A stretch of DNA of 55,036 bases, from assembly GCA_910577355.1 (NCBI GenBank), contig CAJTMY010000016.1, forward strand, positions 1 to 55,036, read 5' to 3'. A program made the position numbers and the translations under genes. Of this stretch, positions 18,806 through 28,444 are shown in pieces (positions within the stretch are counted from its first letter, which is position 1; each line of letters begins with the position of its first letter). Source of the DNA: an uncultured Muribaculaceae bacterium. GTDB lineage: Bacteria > Bacteroidota > Bacteroidia > Bacteroidales > Muribaculaceae. A model generated the notes under the pieces. The model had not been told where the DNA came from. It ran no database searches and saw nothing but the letters and a program-made list of their open reading frames with translations.

Positions 18806-21800
18806 ATGATGAAAAAGTATCTGCTGTATATTCTCTCTGCCATTACAGTGGCAATTATGCCGTCGTGTACCGACGAGCTTCCCCTTCCCGAAAATTATAT
18901 CGGCGACGGCGATGCCGTGGTGTCGGTAGACATTGAATATGAACCCAGTGCCGAAGCACTCGGCCACGGCTCCCGCTCGTCGGGCACCGCCCTCAACGAC
19001 ATCAACACCCTCTCGGTGGTCATCTACAAGCAGGATGGCTCGCTGCACAAGATCTACAATACTGCCGAGCTGTCGCTGAAGCATTCAATAAACATCGACA
19101 AGCCTGTTGATTATCCCACCGATAAACCCGCCGCAGAGGACACCACCGCCCGTGTCACGTTCAAGTTCCCCGAGCCGCTGAAATTCGGCCGCTATTATAT
19201 GTATGCCGTGGTAAACCTCGGCAAGGACGTCACCACCGAAATGGCCGAGGATCAGGAAACATTGCGCTCACAGACTGTGACATGGCAGTTTGGCGACGTT
19301 AAGAAGAACGCCCAGATGTTCGGCTACTTCACCAACACCGACAACAAGACCTCGATGGGCTTCGATGCCCCTGTGCTTGTCGTGAACCGCGCCACCACCG
19401 AGATCCACTCATGGGTGAAGCGTCTCGCCTCCAAGGTCACCATCGCCTACGACGGCAAAGGGCTGCATGAGAATGTTTTTGTATACATACACAAGGCCAC
19501 GATCAAACAAGTGCCGCTTTATTGCACTCTCGGTAAGGGTAATAGTCCGCACAGCGCCGACTCCATATCAAAGGATGACGTTGACAATGCCCAGCACATT
19601 ATGTATTATGCAGAGAAGGGTGAATCGACCACCGATCCGGGCGCTTCGGATGCCGATTTTCAAAAATGGATGATGGTGGCAAAAGGTACCGATGTACTCG
19701 GTTCCGACCATTCCAAGAAGGCAGAGGCTCTTTTCTTCTACGAAAATCTACAAGGCGATTATAAGGATCACAAAAACAAGGAGTGGTTCAATAAGGTGCA
19801 GAATCCCGACAGTGTGGGTACAAACCTCAAACCCGGCGATCCCGACTACAAGGATAACGTGCCGTATGGTACATATATAGAGGTGGATGGGTATTATGTA
19901 TCCAATAATCCTGATAACATCTCCTCAGGCCCTATCAAATACCGCTTCATGCTCGGGCAGAACACCACATACAACTACGACGCCATACGCAATCATCATT
20001 ACAAGCTCACTCTCTGCTTCAACGGTTGGGCAAACCAGCCTGATTGGCATATAGTGTATGAAGAGGAATCTCCCGAGATATTTGTTCCGGAGGTATATGT
20101 GCCTTATCTGTATAATCACTCGGTTGTCTATCCTATTAAATTCAAAGGGCGTATCAAGAGCCTTAAGGCTCGTATTATACAGAACGATTGGGGGCCTTCG
20201 GATGACACGGGGGAGGGAGGAGTACCTCCGGCTACGATCGGCGCGGCAGACTATGATACCAAAGTACTCGGCTTTGCGTGGAATAGAGTTGTATGGCAGA
20301 ACGGCACTGTGTATAATCAGCCATGTCCGGATATAAACAAAACCAATGATGAAAAGGTAAAAGATCCAAACACCAACAAGGAAATTCCAGGCCCTAATGC
20401 TCCTGTCAATTACTTCGCATCCAACTTCTTATATGGTAGGCATTTTTGGGGCAATTACCAACTTGATGAAGATGGTAATAATACATCCGAACCATATTGT
20501 GTCACTCCGGTATGGGTGGGTTTTCTGCGTCTGCAGCAGCCTGAAAATCTTGAAGGTGAAGATTTGCCTGCTACTATTTTTGCAAATGGCGGTTCGTATT
20601 CCAATGCTGTTACCATTAAAGGTATGAAGAATTATTACGAGGGTACAGGCGGTGCTACTATTGATGGTGTCGGTTATTACAATAATACCAACTTAGGATA
20701 CCGTGAATTTGCCGAGAAAGACCTGACTGCAGGCTCTCATGGCTCGGGGCGTAACGCGTATACGGTCGAGCAGTTTGAAATAGACGGTGAACTGACAACT
20801 ACACTCAAAATGCAACTTTGGACACAACCAAAGACTATGGGATGGATCTCCGGATTTTCCGGTAACAATCCTTATGAGTCGTATGAACGTAGGGCTGTGA
20901 TACGCTTTGAGGGTGTGTTTGATGTCACTGTCGACGGCCATACTGAAGAGCGTACAGTGCGAAAAGATGTAAGAGTTATACAATCGCCGCGTCTTGTAAA
21001 TCCCAAGGGTGTGTGGCGCAGTTATAATACTGCCAATAGCACATTCCATGTTAAACTGATGCATCGAGGTCAGGCCGCTTCATCTACTTTTGCGCCTTTG
21101 CAGTCTATCGGTACATGGTCGGCAACGGTAAAGACCGGAGATAAGTCATTCATAACTCTGTCTCCCGGCCCACATTCTACCGGTTCCGGTCTGCATATAG
21201 ACGGTAATACAGGTTCTGAAATAGACTTTACAATTAATTTTACTGGAAATATCGACAAGGATGCTACCAAATGTGCCATTGTCGAAGTTCTCTACAACGG
21301 CAATACGTGTGTGCACAATATATTTGTGCGACAGGGCTATAATAAAGCGATTCCTATCGCTTCATATACTGATGATAAGGGCACGGTTCATAATCCGTCT
21401 TGGAGTTCCTATAATGTATTCTCATTTGATAAAGACATTCCTTTCGGTACTCAGACCGGCACCGTCGGAGCCACAATGACTGTTAATCCACTTGCTTTCG
21501 GTACATTGTTCAAGAAAGGCAATTATTCGGAAGGCATTTTGATAAGCAGCATGACCGATTTTGGACCTTTTGAAGGCACATATGGAAAGACGATGCCACT
21601 TGCCCATGGCCAATCAAAAGCATGGGGCGATATTTATGGTGTGGCTCGAGCTACAAATAAGACATCCGCAGGTGGTGTGACATCCAGTTCAACTACTACT
21701 TCTGAAGTTGGTGGAAAGAAATATGATACAAAAACATGGCATTGGGCAAATTTTAAGGCGACAGTTGTAGGCGAGACACGTATATACCGCATGCCTACTT

Positions 21801-22378
21801 ACGATGATTTTATGTCGTTGAATAATGGTCAATATGGTGTCGGAGTTCTGTATGGTGACGGCGCTGCTGAAACTGCAACTACAACAACTGATGCCTTCGG
21901 CTTTTTCGATACGAGCAATACGATCACAAGTAATGCTAAAGGTATGCGCGGCTTCTTCTGTTATAATCCGACTACCGGAAATCAGATATTCTTTCCTATC
22001 GGTTCTACGGGTCTAGGTCGCCGTACTATGCAAGGATTACCAAACGACCATACATGGGTTGACTGGCAAGGTGAATTACGTTATAGTGGGGTAAATGGAT
22101 ATCTGGATCAGGATTATGGGCCGGCCAATCAATTTCGACCTATACCTTTTAATATGAAGAATGCACCCGGATCGATTTATTGGCTTTATATGGAGCGACA
22201 AACTATAAATCAATGGAATTGTTTTCCGGGTTGGGATATGAATTATTTCGATCTTAACTTCAATGCCTACGATTACGCGGCATCGATAGGTCCGTATGGT
22301 GATGCTCTCCCCATTAAGCCTATATATGTAAGAACAGAATCAGCAACTCCCATCCCCGCCATGATCCCCGGCCGATAA
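18806..22378 (+). CDS. Large exported lipoprotein, possibly fimbrium-associated (DUF4906-like)
   Basis: 1190-residue protein with a lipoprotein signal: membrane stretch about 5-17 and lipobox IMPSC with C21, so surface or outer-membrane anchored. The N-terminal third has the beta-rich character of the Mfa/Fim minor fimbrillins (NTLSVVIYKQDGSLHKIYN; KRLASKVTIAYDGKGLHENV). The C-terminal part (RIYRMPTYDDFM, GQYGVGVLYGDG, NPTTGNQIFFPIGSTG) resembles the lectin-like C-terminal region seen in DUF4906 and Fib_succ_major proteins. The family is my reading, not certain. Base use changes along the gene: up to about 19460 third positions are mostly G/C, further on it is clearly AT-richer, suggesting a mosaic origin. 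The first ATG (18806) and the second (18809) are equally possible. Confidence 0.6.
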   Translation: MMKKYLLYILSAITVAIMPSCTDELPLPENYIGDGDAVVSVDIEYEPSAEALGHGSRSSGTALNDINTLSVVIYKQDGSLHKIYNTAELSLKHSINIDKPVDYPTDKPAAEDTTARVTFKFPEPLKFGRYYMYAVVNLGKDVTTEMAEDQETLRSQTVTWQFGDVKKNAQMFGYFTNTDNKTSMGFDAPVLVVNRATTEIHSWVKRLASKVTIAYDGKGLHENVFVYIHKATIKQVPLYCTLGKGNSPHSADSISKDDVDNAQHIMYYAEKGESTTDPGASDADFQKWMMVAKGTDVLGSDHSKKAEALFFYENLQGDYKDHKNKEWFNKVQNPDSVGTNLKPGDPDYKDNVPYGTYIEVDGYYVSNNPDNISSGPIKYRFMLGQNTTYNYDAIRNHHYKLTLCFNGWANQPDWHIVYEEESPEIFVPEVYVPYLYNHSVVYPIKFKGRIKSLKARIIQNDWGPSDDTGEGGVPPATIGAADYDTKVLGFAWNRVVWQNGTVYNQPCPDINKTNDEKVKDPNTNKEIPGPNAPVNYFASNFLYGRHFWGNYQLDEDGNNTSEPYCVTPVWVGFLRLQQPENLEGEDLPATIFANGGSYSNAVTIKGMKNYYEGTGGATIDGVGYYNNTNLGYREFAEKDLTAGSHGSGRNAYTVEQFEIDGELTTTLKMQLWTQPKTMGWISGFSGNNPYESYERRAVIRFEGVFDVTVDGHTEERTVRKDVRVIQSPRLVNPKGVWRSYNTANSTFHVKLMHRGQAASSTFAPLQSIGTWSATVKTGDKSFITLSPGPHSTGSGLHIDGNTGSEIDFTINFTGNIDKDATKCAIVEVLYNGNTCVHNIFVRQGYNKAIPIASYTDDKGTVHNPSWSSYNVFSFDKDIPFGTQTGTVGATMTVNPLAFGTLFKKGNYSEGILISSMTDFGPFEGTYGKTMPLAHGQSKAWGDIYGVARATNKTSAGGVTSSSTTTSEVGGKKYDTKTWHWANFKATVVGETRIYRMPTYDDFMSLNNGQYGVGVLYGDGAAETATTTTDAFGFFDTSNTITSNAKGMRGFFCYNPTTGNQIFFPIGSTGLGRRTMQGLPNDHTWVDWQGELRYSGVNGYLDQDYGPANQFRPIPFNMKNAPGSIYWLYMERQTINQWNCFPGWDMNYFDLNFNAYDYAASIGPYGDALPIKPIYVRTESATPIPAMIPGR

Positions 22379-22379
22379 C

Positions 22380-22851
22380 CCATCCCGGACGGCAAAGCGT
22401 CCGCCCCCGCACACAGACTTCCACAGATTTCCATGGATTTTTGATTTTCCCTGTCCCCCCCCGCGCAAAACCAAACATCCGTGGAAATCCGTGTAATCCG
22501 TGTGAGGACAGCCGCCCGGATGGGGCGTGCGCAGCCCGCCGATTTCTGCGTAACCGAGCCCGCCGAGACCTCAAGGCGAGGCGTGCTCGGACAGCGAGTC
22601 CCCCTCACTAAAGGCGCCCGCAGGCCGCCGATTTGCACCGCATTGCCAAACTGCCGTAGATTTAATCGGCGGGCTACGCACGCCATGCCGGGGGATGTGT
22701 CCTGTCCGCGTACACCTCCGCAAGCTCCGGCGGACGCGGTTACGCAGAAATCGGCGGGCTACGCACGCCTCGTCCTACGGGTCGACTCACGATCCGCATA
22801 CCCCAACCAAAACAATCCATGGAAATCCGAGCAATCCGTGTGGGGTTTGCT
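22380..22851. repeat. Interspersed palindromic repeat, copy 2 (long form)
   Basis: The 525-nt gap is almost entirely repeat. In order: inverse A-block (22410-22440), A-block AATCCGTGTAATCCGTGTG (22487-22505), inverse B-block GGGCGTGCGCAGCCCGCCG (22523-22541), a 90-nt core (22551-22640) that recurs at 53258-53342, B-block AATCGGCGGGCTACGCACGC (22664-22683), a second B-block (22750-22770), and a final A-block ending GTGTGGGGT at about 22847. No coding potential is seen. Confidence 0.75.
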
Positions 22852-22879
22852 GAAAATCCAACAAGAATGATTAATTTTG
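22846..22879 (+). promoter_or_regulatory. Promoter of the disrupted yhcG-like gene
   Basis: TTTG (22846-22849) and TAATTTTG (22872-22879), spacer 22 nt. The -33 TTTG overlaps the end of the repeat (GTGTGGGGT), so the repeat directly abuts this promoter. The open frame's TTG at 22877 lies inside the -7 element, so the ATG at 22904 is the better start. Confidence 0.6.
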
Positions 22880-22903
22880 CCCTCGGAGTATAAATTTGGT
22901 AAT

Positions 22904-24067
22904 ATGAAGCCGATAACAATTTTGGATAAGGATTATCTCGCATGGATAAAGACTCTATGCGAGCGTTACCGCACGAGCCAGATCAAGGCGGCAGTAAAAG
23001 TTAACCAAGAGATGCTGCAGTACTATTGGCTTCTTGGCAAGGAAATTTCAGAGCGAGGCGATGAAAACAGATACGGCTCGGCTTTTTATGCGACACTCAG
23101 TCGTGATTTGAAGAAGCTACTACCCGATGCGACCGGATTGTCGGAAAGAAGCATAAGATACGCCCAAGGCTTCTACGAACTGTATTCCGGCTATATACAA
23201 AATTTGCAACAGTCTGTTGCAAATTTGCATTTGTCTGAAATTGAGGTAGATGTAGTTGTAAGTACAAATCTGCAACAAGTTGCTGCAGATTTGATGGATA
23301 GAATTTACCAGATACCCTGAGGACATCATACACTTCTGATCGATAGATTTACAAACAATCCTGATAAAGCGGTATTCTATGTCGGAGAGGTAGTTAAAAA
23401 CGGCTGGAGCAGGGATGTGCTGCGCAATTTCATAAACACTGATTTATACGAACGGCAGGGCAAAGCCTTGACCAATTTCAAACGTACAATCCCGGATGCT
23501 GCAAGCGATTTGGCTCAGGAACTGATCAAAGACCCTTACGACTTCGCCTTCACCGGTATAACGAAGAGATACAATGAGAAAATTCTCAAAGATGCGTTGC
23601 TGAACAATATCACACAGTTTCTTATCGAGCTTGGCACGGGCTTCGCTTATGTCGGCCGCGAATATCGGTTACAGATCGGTAAGACGGAAAAGTTCATCGA
23701 TCTGTTGTTCTACAACCTTAATTTGTCGGCCTATGTTGTTGTGGAGGTCAAAATCGGCAAATTTGACTTTGCCGATGCCGGGCAGCTTGGCGGATATGTT
23801 GTCGCCTGCAATCATATACTGAGAAAGGAGGGGCGGGATAATCCTACTATCGGGCTTTTGATATGTAAGGAGAAGGACAACGTCGTGGCGCAGTATGCCC
23901 TTGAGGCGAGCAGCCTGCCGATCGGTATATCGGAGTATGACCTTGCACGGCTCTATCCCGAAAAGGTGGAGGGGACAATACCGACAATCGAAGAGTTGGA
24001 GAAAGGTATATTATCGGAGGCCGAAAGCCCGCAAAGCGAGGCTCCGTCGGAGCCGGGCGAACAGTAG
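22904..24067 (+). pseudogene. YhcG/DUF1016 PD-(D/E)XK nuclease family gene with an in-frame TGA
   Basis: Two open stretches in the same frame, 22904-23317 (138 codons) and 23321-24067 (248 codons plus stop), are separated only by TGA at 23318-23320. Together they give a protein of about 387 residues matching the YhcG family: an N-terminal helical DUF1016 domain (KTLCERYRTSQIKAAVKVN, YWLLGKEISERG, GLSERSIRYAQGFYELY) and a C-terminal PD-(D/E)XK nuclease fold (KFIDLLFYNLNL, VVVEVKIGKF, with the D and E-x-K residues intact). Relatives have I-P-W-G-H-H at the break; here the sequence reads I-P-stop-G-H-H, so a single TGG-to-TGA change explains it. The last codons (from about 24030) come from repeat sequence. 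Either a recent pseudogene or two fragments; the nuclease half has no obvious start of its own. Confidence 0.85.
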
Positions 24068-24126
24068 GCCGCAGCAAGCGCGCCATAGGTGCGCTTGCTG
24101 TGGTAAACGGAGAATAATCAAAGTAT

Positions 24127-24179
24127 AGAGCCGTGTAGCGGCGACACTGCAACATGGAGAGTCGCCGCTACGCGGCTCA
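24127..24179. repeat. Palindromic repeat of the GAGCCG/CGGCTC family, copy 1
   Basis: Inverted arms GAGCCGTGTAGCGGCGAC and GTCGCCGCTACGCGGCTC close a 15-nt loop: an 18-bp stem with one mismatch. A diverged copy lies at about 53611-53661. There is no T-run, so it is not an obvious terminator. Confidence 0.7.
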
Positions 24180-24281
24180 ATATCAAATTGGCACATGAAG
24201 ATACAGGGGGCATCGCGCACCCTACGGGTCGCTTGCCCCTGCCTGCTGTTTGCCCGGCACCTACGCCTCTCCCTCCATCCC

Positions 24282-24423
24282 GGACGGGGCGTGCGCAGCC
24301 CGCCGATTTGCACCGTATTGCCAAGCCGCCGAAGATTTAATCGGCGGGCTACGCACGCCGCCATCCGGCAGTAGATGTCGGTACGGATCAACCAAAAAAC
24401 CATCTGTGGAAATCAGTGTGGGG
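24282..24423. repeat. Interspersed palindromic repeat, copy 3
   Basis: Inverse B-block GGCGTGCGCAGCCCGCCGAT (from 24290) and B-block AATCGGCGGGCTACGCACGC (to 24360) form a stem of about 20 bp with one mismatch, followed by an A-block ATCTGTGGAAATCAGTGTGG ending near 24422. The rest of the 420-nt gap (24068-24487) has the other palindrome at 24127-24179 and no gene. Confidence 0.7.
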
Positions 24424-24453
24424 TATCGCGCGGGCGGTTTGAAATTTTTTTCG

Positions 24454-24461
24454 TATCTTTG
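24454..24461 (+). promoter_or_regulatory. -7 promoter element of the acyltransferase operon
   Basis: TATCTTTG fits the TAnnTTTG consensus exactly and lies 34 nt before the ATG at 24488. No clear TTG is found at the expected -33 distance. The repeat copy ending in GTGTGGGGT stops 30 nt upstream. Confidence 0.55.
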
Positions 24462-24487
24462 CGTGCCGTATTATCGGCTGCAAGATT

Positions 24488-25341
24488 ATGTCTGAAAAAA
24501 CTGATACTCAAGATAAGCCCGTGAAGCGCACGGTACTCGACGCCGAGGATGTGGTGGAGATGGTGCCGAAGCTCAAAGGGCACGAGAAGCTGGTGGAACG
24601 CGTGCTGCACTGGCTCGACGTGGACAAGGTGAATGATGTGCATTCGCGCGGATTTGACAATCCGGGGCCGCCGTTTGTGAAATTTCTGCTCGATGATTTC
24701 AATATCAAGCTGCGCATCGACAACGAGCAGGTGCTCGACAACCTGCCCGAAGGTGCGTTTGTCACCGTGTCGAACCATCCTTTCGGCGCTCTCGACGGCA
24801 TTGCCCTGATACATCTGATAGCGCAGCGCCGCCCCGAATACAAGGTGATGGTGAACATGATACTCAACCGCATCACCGCCATGCGCCCCAACTTCATCGC
24901 CGTAGACCAGAGCCAGAGCGACGACCCGGCCAAGAAGGCCGTGTCGGTGAAGGGTATCCGGCAGGCCATAGCGCAGGTGCGCTCGGGACAGCCCATCGGC
25001 TTCTTCCCCGCCGGAGCCATGTCGAAGGTCAACCGCCGCTGGCAGCTTGTCGACCGCGAGTGGCAGCCCAATATCCTTAGACTTATCGAGCAGTTCAAGG
25101 TGCCGGTGATACCGATATTCTTCCACGGATCCAACTCGTTTCTGTTCAACCTGCTGGGGATCACCTTCTGGCAGCTGCGCACGCTGCGGCTGCCGTCGGA
25201 AGTATGGCGCAAGTGCAACACCACCATGCACATATCGGTGGGTGAGCCCATCAGCGTGGAGGAGCAGCTGCGCCATCAGGGCTCGCTCGAGGAGTTCGGC
25301 GAGTTCCTTAAATCGAAAACCTACGCGTTGCGTTCGCTGAA

Positions 25342-25345
<4 letters not shown>
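24488..25345 (+). CDS. PlsC-like lysophospholipid/lyso-ornithine-type acyltransferase
   Basis: 285-residue acyltransferase of the PlsC/OlsA-like group. The active-site region is SNHPFGALDGIAL (about residues 95-107): histidine and aspartate are separated by five residues, unlike the usual HX4D, as in the hemolysin/OlsA-like subgroup; the later GFFPAGAMSKVN corresponds to the acyl-acceptor/acyl-binding P-x-G motif. It would transfer an acyl chain from acyl-ACP or acyl-CoA to a lysolipid at the cytosolic face of the membrane; glycine-lipid synthesis (GlsA type) is one possibility, but no glsB partner gene is adjacent. Its stop overlaps the next start (ATGA at 25342-25345). Confidence 0.8.
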
Positions 25346-26644
<1,299 letters not shown>

Positions 26645-26658
<14 letters not shown>

Positions 26659-27181
26659 AATCTCATCACGCCTCGTATCTCTGCAGGTGGCCATTTGCAT
26701 GATGATCGCAATGGTTCTGGCCGGATGCGTGCCGTCGTACAAGTTCAACGGCTCGGCGCTCGACTATTCTGTGTACAAGACGGTGAACGTGTCGGAATTC
26801 CCCATCCGCGCCGCACTGGTGTATCCGCCGCTGCAGCAGACATTCGAGAACGAGCTGCTCGACTATATATCGCGCAACACACGTCTGCGCACCACCGACG
26901 GGCCTTCCGACCTCCAGATCGAGGGCGAGATAACGGGTTACACCCTCACGCCGCAGGCCGTCACCGAGAATGCTCTGGCATCGCAGACACGCCTCACAAT
27001 CACTGTGCGTGTGAAATATATAGATAACAAGGACGACAAGAACAACATCGACCAGTCGTTCTCGGCCTACCGCGACTTCGACGCATCGCTGCTGATAACC
27101 GATGTGCAGGATGGCCTGTGCCAGGAAATCTCGAAAGAACTTGTGGAACTGATATTCAACTCAACCCTCGGCAACTGGTGA
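26645..27181 (+). CDS. lptE: LPS assembly lipoprotein LptE-like
   Basis: 178-residue lipoprotein: signal segment about 10-26 and lipobox VLAGC (C28). LptE plugs the LptD barrel in the outer membrane and aids LPS insertion. The sequence VPSYKFNGSALDYSVYKTV followed by beta-rich, QTFENELLDYISRNTRL and DLQIEGEITGYTLTPQAV match Bacteroidetes LptE/DUF799-like proteins. It begins inside the end of the sigma-54 activator gene (14-nt overlap) and its stop overlaps the next start (TGATG at 27179-27183). No lptD is in the window. Confidence 0.85.
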
Positions 27182-27942
27182 TGACGCTCAACGACCTGAT
27201 AAGCAAGGCGGCGCACACTCCCGATGCGCTCACCGACGATGACTTCGCCGAGCTGCACAGAGTCGCACGCGACGTCCCTGCCTCGGCTCTTGCCCCTGCC
27301 ATATTGCTGAAACTTGCTCCGGGCCGCCTCGGCGAGGCCGAGCTCAGGGAGTTCCGTACCCGAGTGGCGCTCAGCGGCGGCATGGCAGCGCGGCTCATAG
27401 CTTATATCGACCCGGCGGGTGCCGGTTTTGCCGACTTCTATCCCGAGGCGTCCGCCGAGTGCCGTCCGAGCACCGAGAGCGCCATCGACATTTTTCTCGA
27501 GACCTATGGTCATCAGTCGCCCGAGGAGGACGCTCTGCTCGAACGCATGATTTTCAATCCAGTGCCCGACTATGCCGAGTGTCTGTCACGCGAGGAGACT
27601 CTTGGAGCCGCCGTGGATCGACAGGACGAACTCATCGACGCTTTCCTGTCGGCCAACCCGGTGCGTGAGCCGGCCTCCGCTCCGGCGGCCGAGCCTCTGG
27701 CTGCGCCTCGGCTCCATGCAAGCCCGCCCCCGCCGCCACATGCCCCCGACGTGCCGCAGGGCCCGCTTCTGAGCGAGAGTCTGGCCAAAATTTTCATAAA
27801 ACAGGGCAGATATGAGCGCGCTTATGAAATTATAACCAATTTAAGCTTGAATTATCCGGAAAAAAGTGTTTACTTTGCAGACCAATTACGTTTCCTTGAG
27901 AAACTGATGATAAACCAGCGTTTCGCCAAAGGAGAAAAGTGA
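27181..27942 (+). CDS. Uncharacterised helical protein of the lptE-secG operon
   Basis: 253-residue protein with no signal peptide or membrane segment. The first part is helical and acidic; a proline-rich linker (about residues 185-205) leads to a C-terminal stretch SLAKIFIKQGRYERAYEIIT followed by SLNYPEKSVYFADQLRFLEK, which reads like one TPR-type helical pair. The ATG at 27181 overlaps the lptE stop by one base; the frame extends upstream to 27118 but only through lptE. The same gene order (activator, lptE, TPR-like, secG) is common in Bacteroidales, so the protein may act with secretion or envelope assembly; function unknown. Confidence 0.8.
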   Translation: MTLNDLISKAAHTPDALTDDDFAELHRVARDVPASALAPAILLKLAPGRLGEAELREFRTRVALSGGMAARLIAYIDPAGAGFADFYPEASAECRPSTESAIDIFLETYGHQSPEEDALLERMIFNPVPDYAECLSREETLGAAVDRQDELIDAFLSANPVREPASAPAAEPLAAPRLHASPPPPPHAPDVPQGPLLSESLAKIFIKQGRYERAYEIITNLSLNYPEKSVYFADQLRFLEKLMINQRFAKGEK

Positions 27943-27981
27943 TTGTAAACCAAGCATAATACATATATAAAATAAAGCAAT

Positions 27982-28356
27982 ATGTACGTAGTATTTATCG
28001 TATTGACTGTGATTGTGTCGATTCTTCTCATCGGCATAGTGCTCATCCAGAAGTCGAAGGGCGGCGGCCTGTCGTCGCAGTTCGGCAACGCATCGTCGGT
28101 GATGGGTGTGCGCCAGACCAACAGCTTCCTTGAGAAGACCACATGGACACTTGCCGCGCTTATCGGCATACTGTCGGTATGCTCGGCATACACCCTTCCC
28201 AAGGTGAGCGACGGAGCTACCATCCGCACCGAGGCCGCAGCTCCCGCGCCTTCGATGCCCGCCGGCGGTGAATTCGGTACTCCCGCGCCTGCCGCAGCTC
28301 CCGCTGCCACTCCTGCAGCCGAAGTTCCCGCACCTGCCGAGGCTCCGGGCAACTGA
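27982..28356 (+). CDS. secG: Preprotein translocase subunit SecG
   Basis: 124-residue SecG, the accessory subunit of SecYEG. Two membrane segments (about residues 2-22 and 54-72) flank the conserved loop IQKSKGGGLSSQFG. After about residue 78 there is a 45-residue Ala/Pro-rich tail (APAAAPAATPAAEVPAPAEA) not found in E. coli SecG but common in this phylum. It lies 39 nt after the TPR-like gene and is followed by a terminator-like hairpin. Confidence 0.95.
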   Translation: MYVVFIVLTVIVSILLIGIVLIQKSKGGGLSSQFGNASSVMGVRQTNSFLEKTTWTLAALIGILSVCSAYTLPKVSDGATIRTEAAAPAPSMPAGGEFGTPAPAAAPAATPAAEVPAPAEAPGN

Positions 28357-28390
28357 TACAAGGATACAGTCGCACCACACACCATATCTT

Positions 28391-28424
28391 AACCCGGACG
28401 CCCGCCGAGGCTGTCGGGTTTTTG
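28391..28424 (+). terminator. Terminator-like hairpin after secG
   Basis: AACCCG (28391-28396) can pair with CGGGTT (28415-28420) around a GC-rich loop with an internal GAC/GTC extension; a run of T follows. Ends the acyltransferase-to-secG operon. Confidence 0.6.
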
Positions 28425-28444
28425 GTGTATGAATACGTCACAAC

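Noticed and set aside
23318..23320. Selenocysteine or tryptophan recoding of TGA in the YhcG-like gene
   Set aside because: No SECIS-like hairpin is obvious, TGA ends several normal genes in the window and tryptophan is TGG everywhere else.
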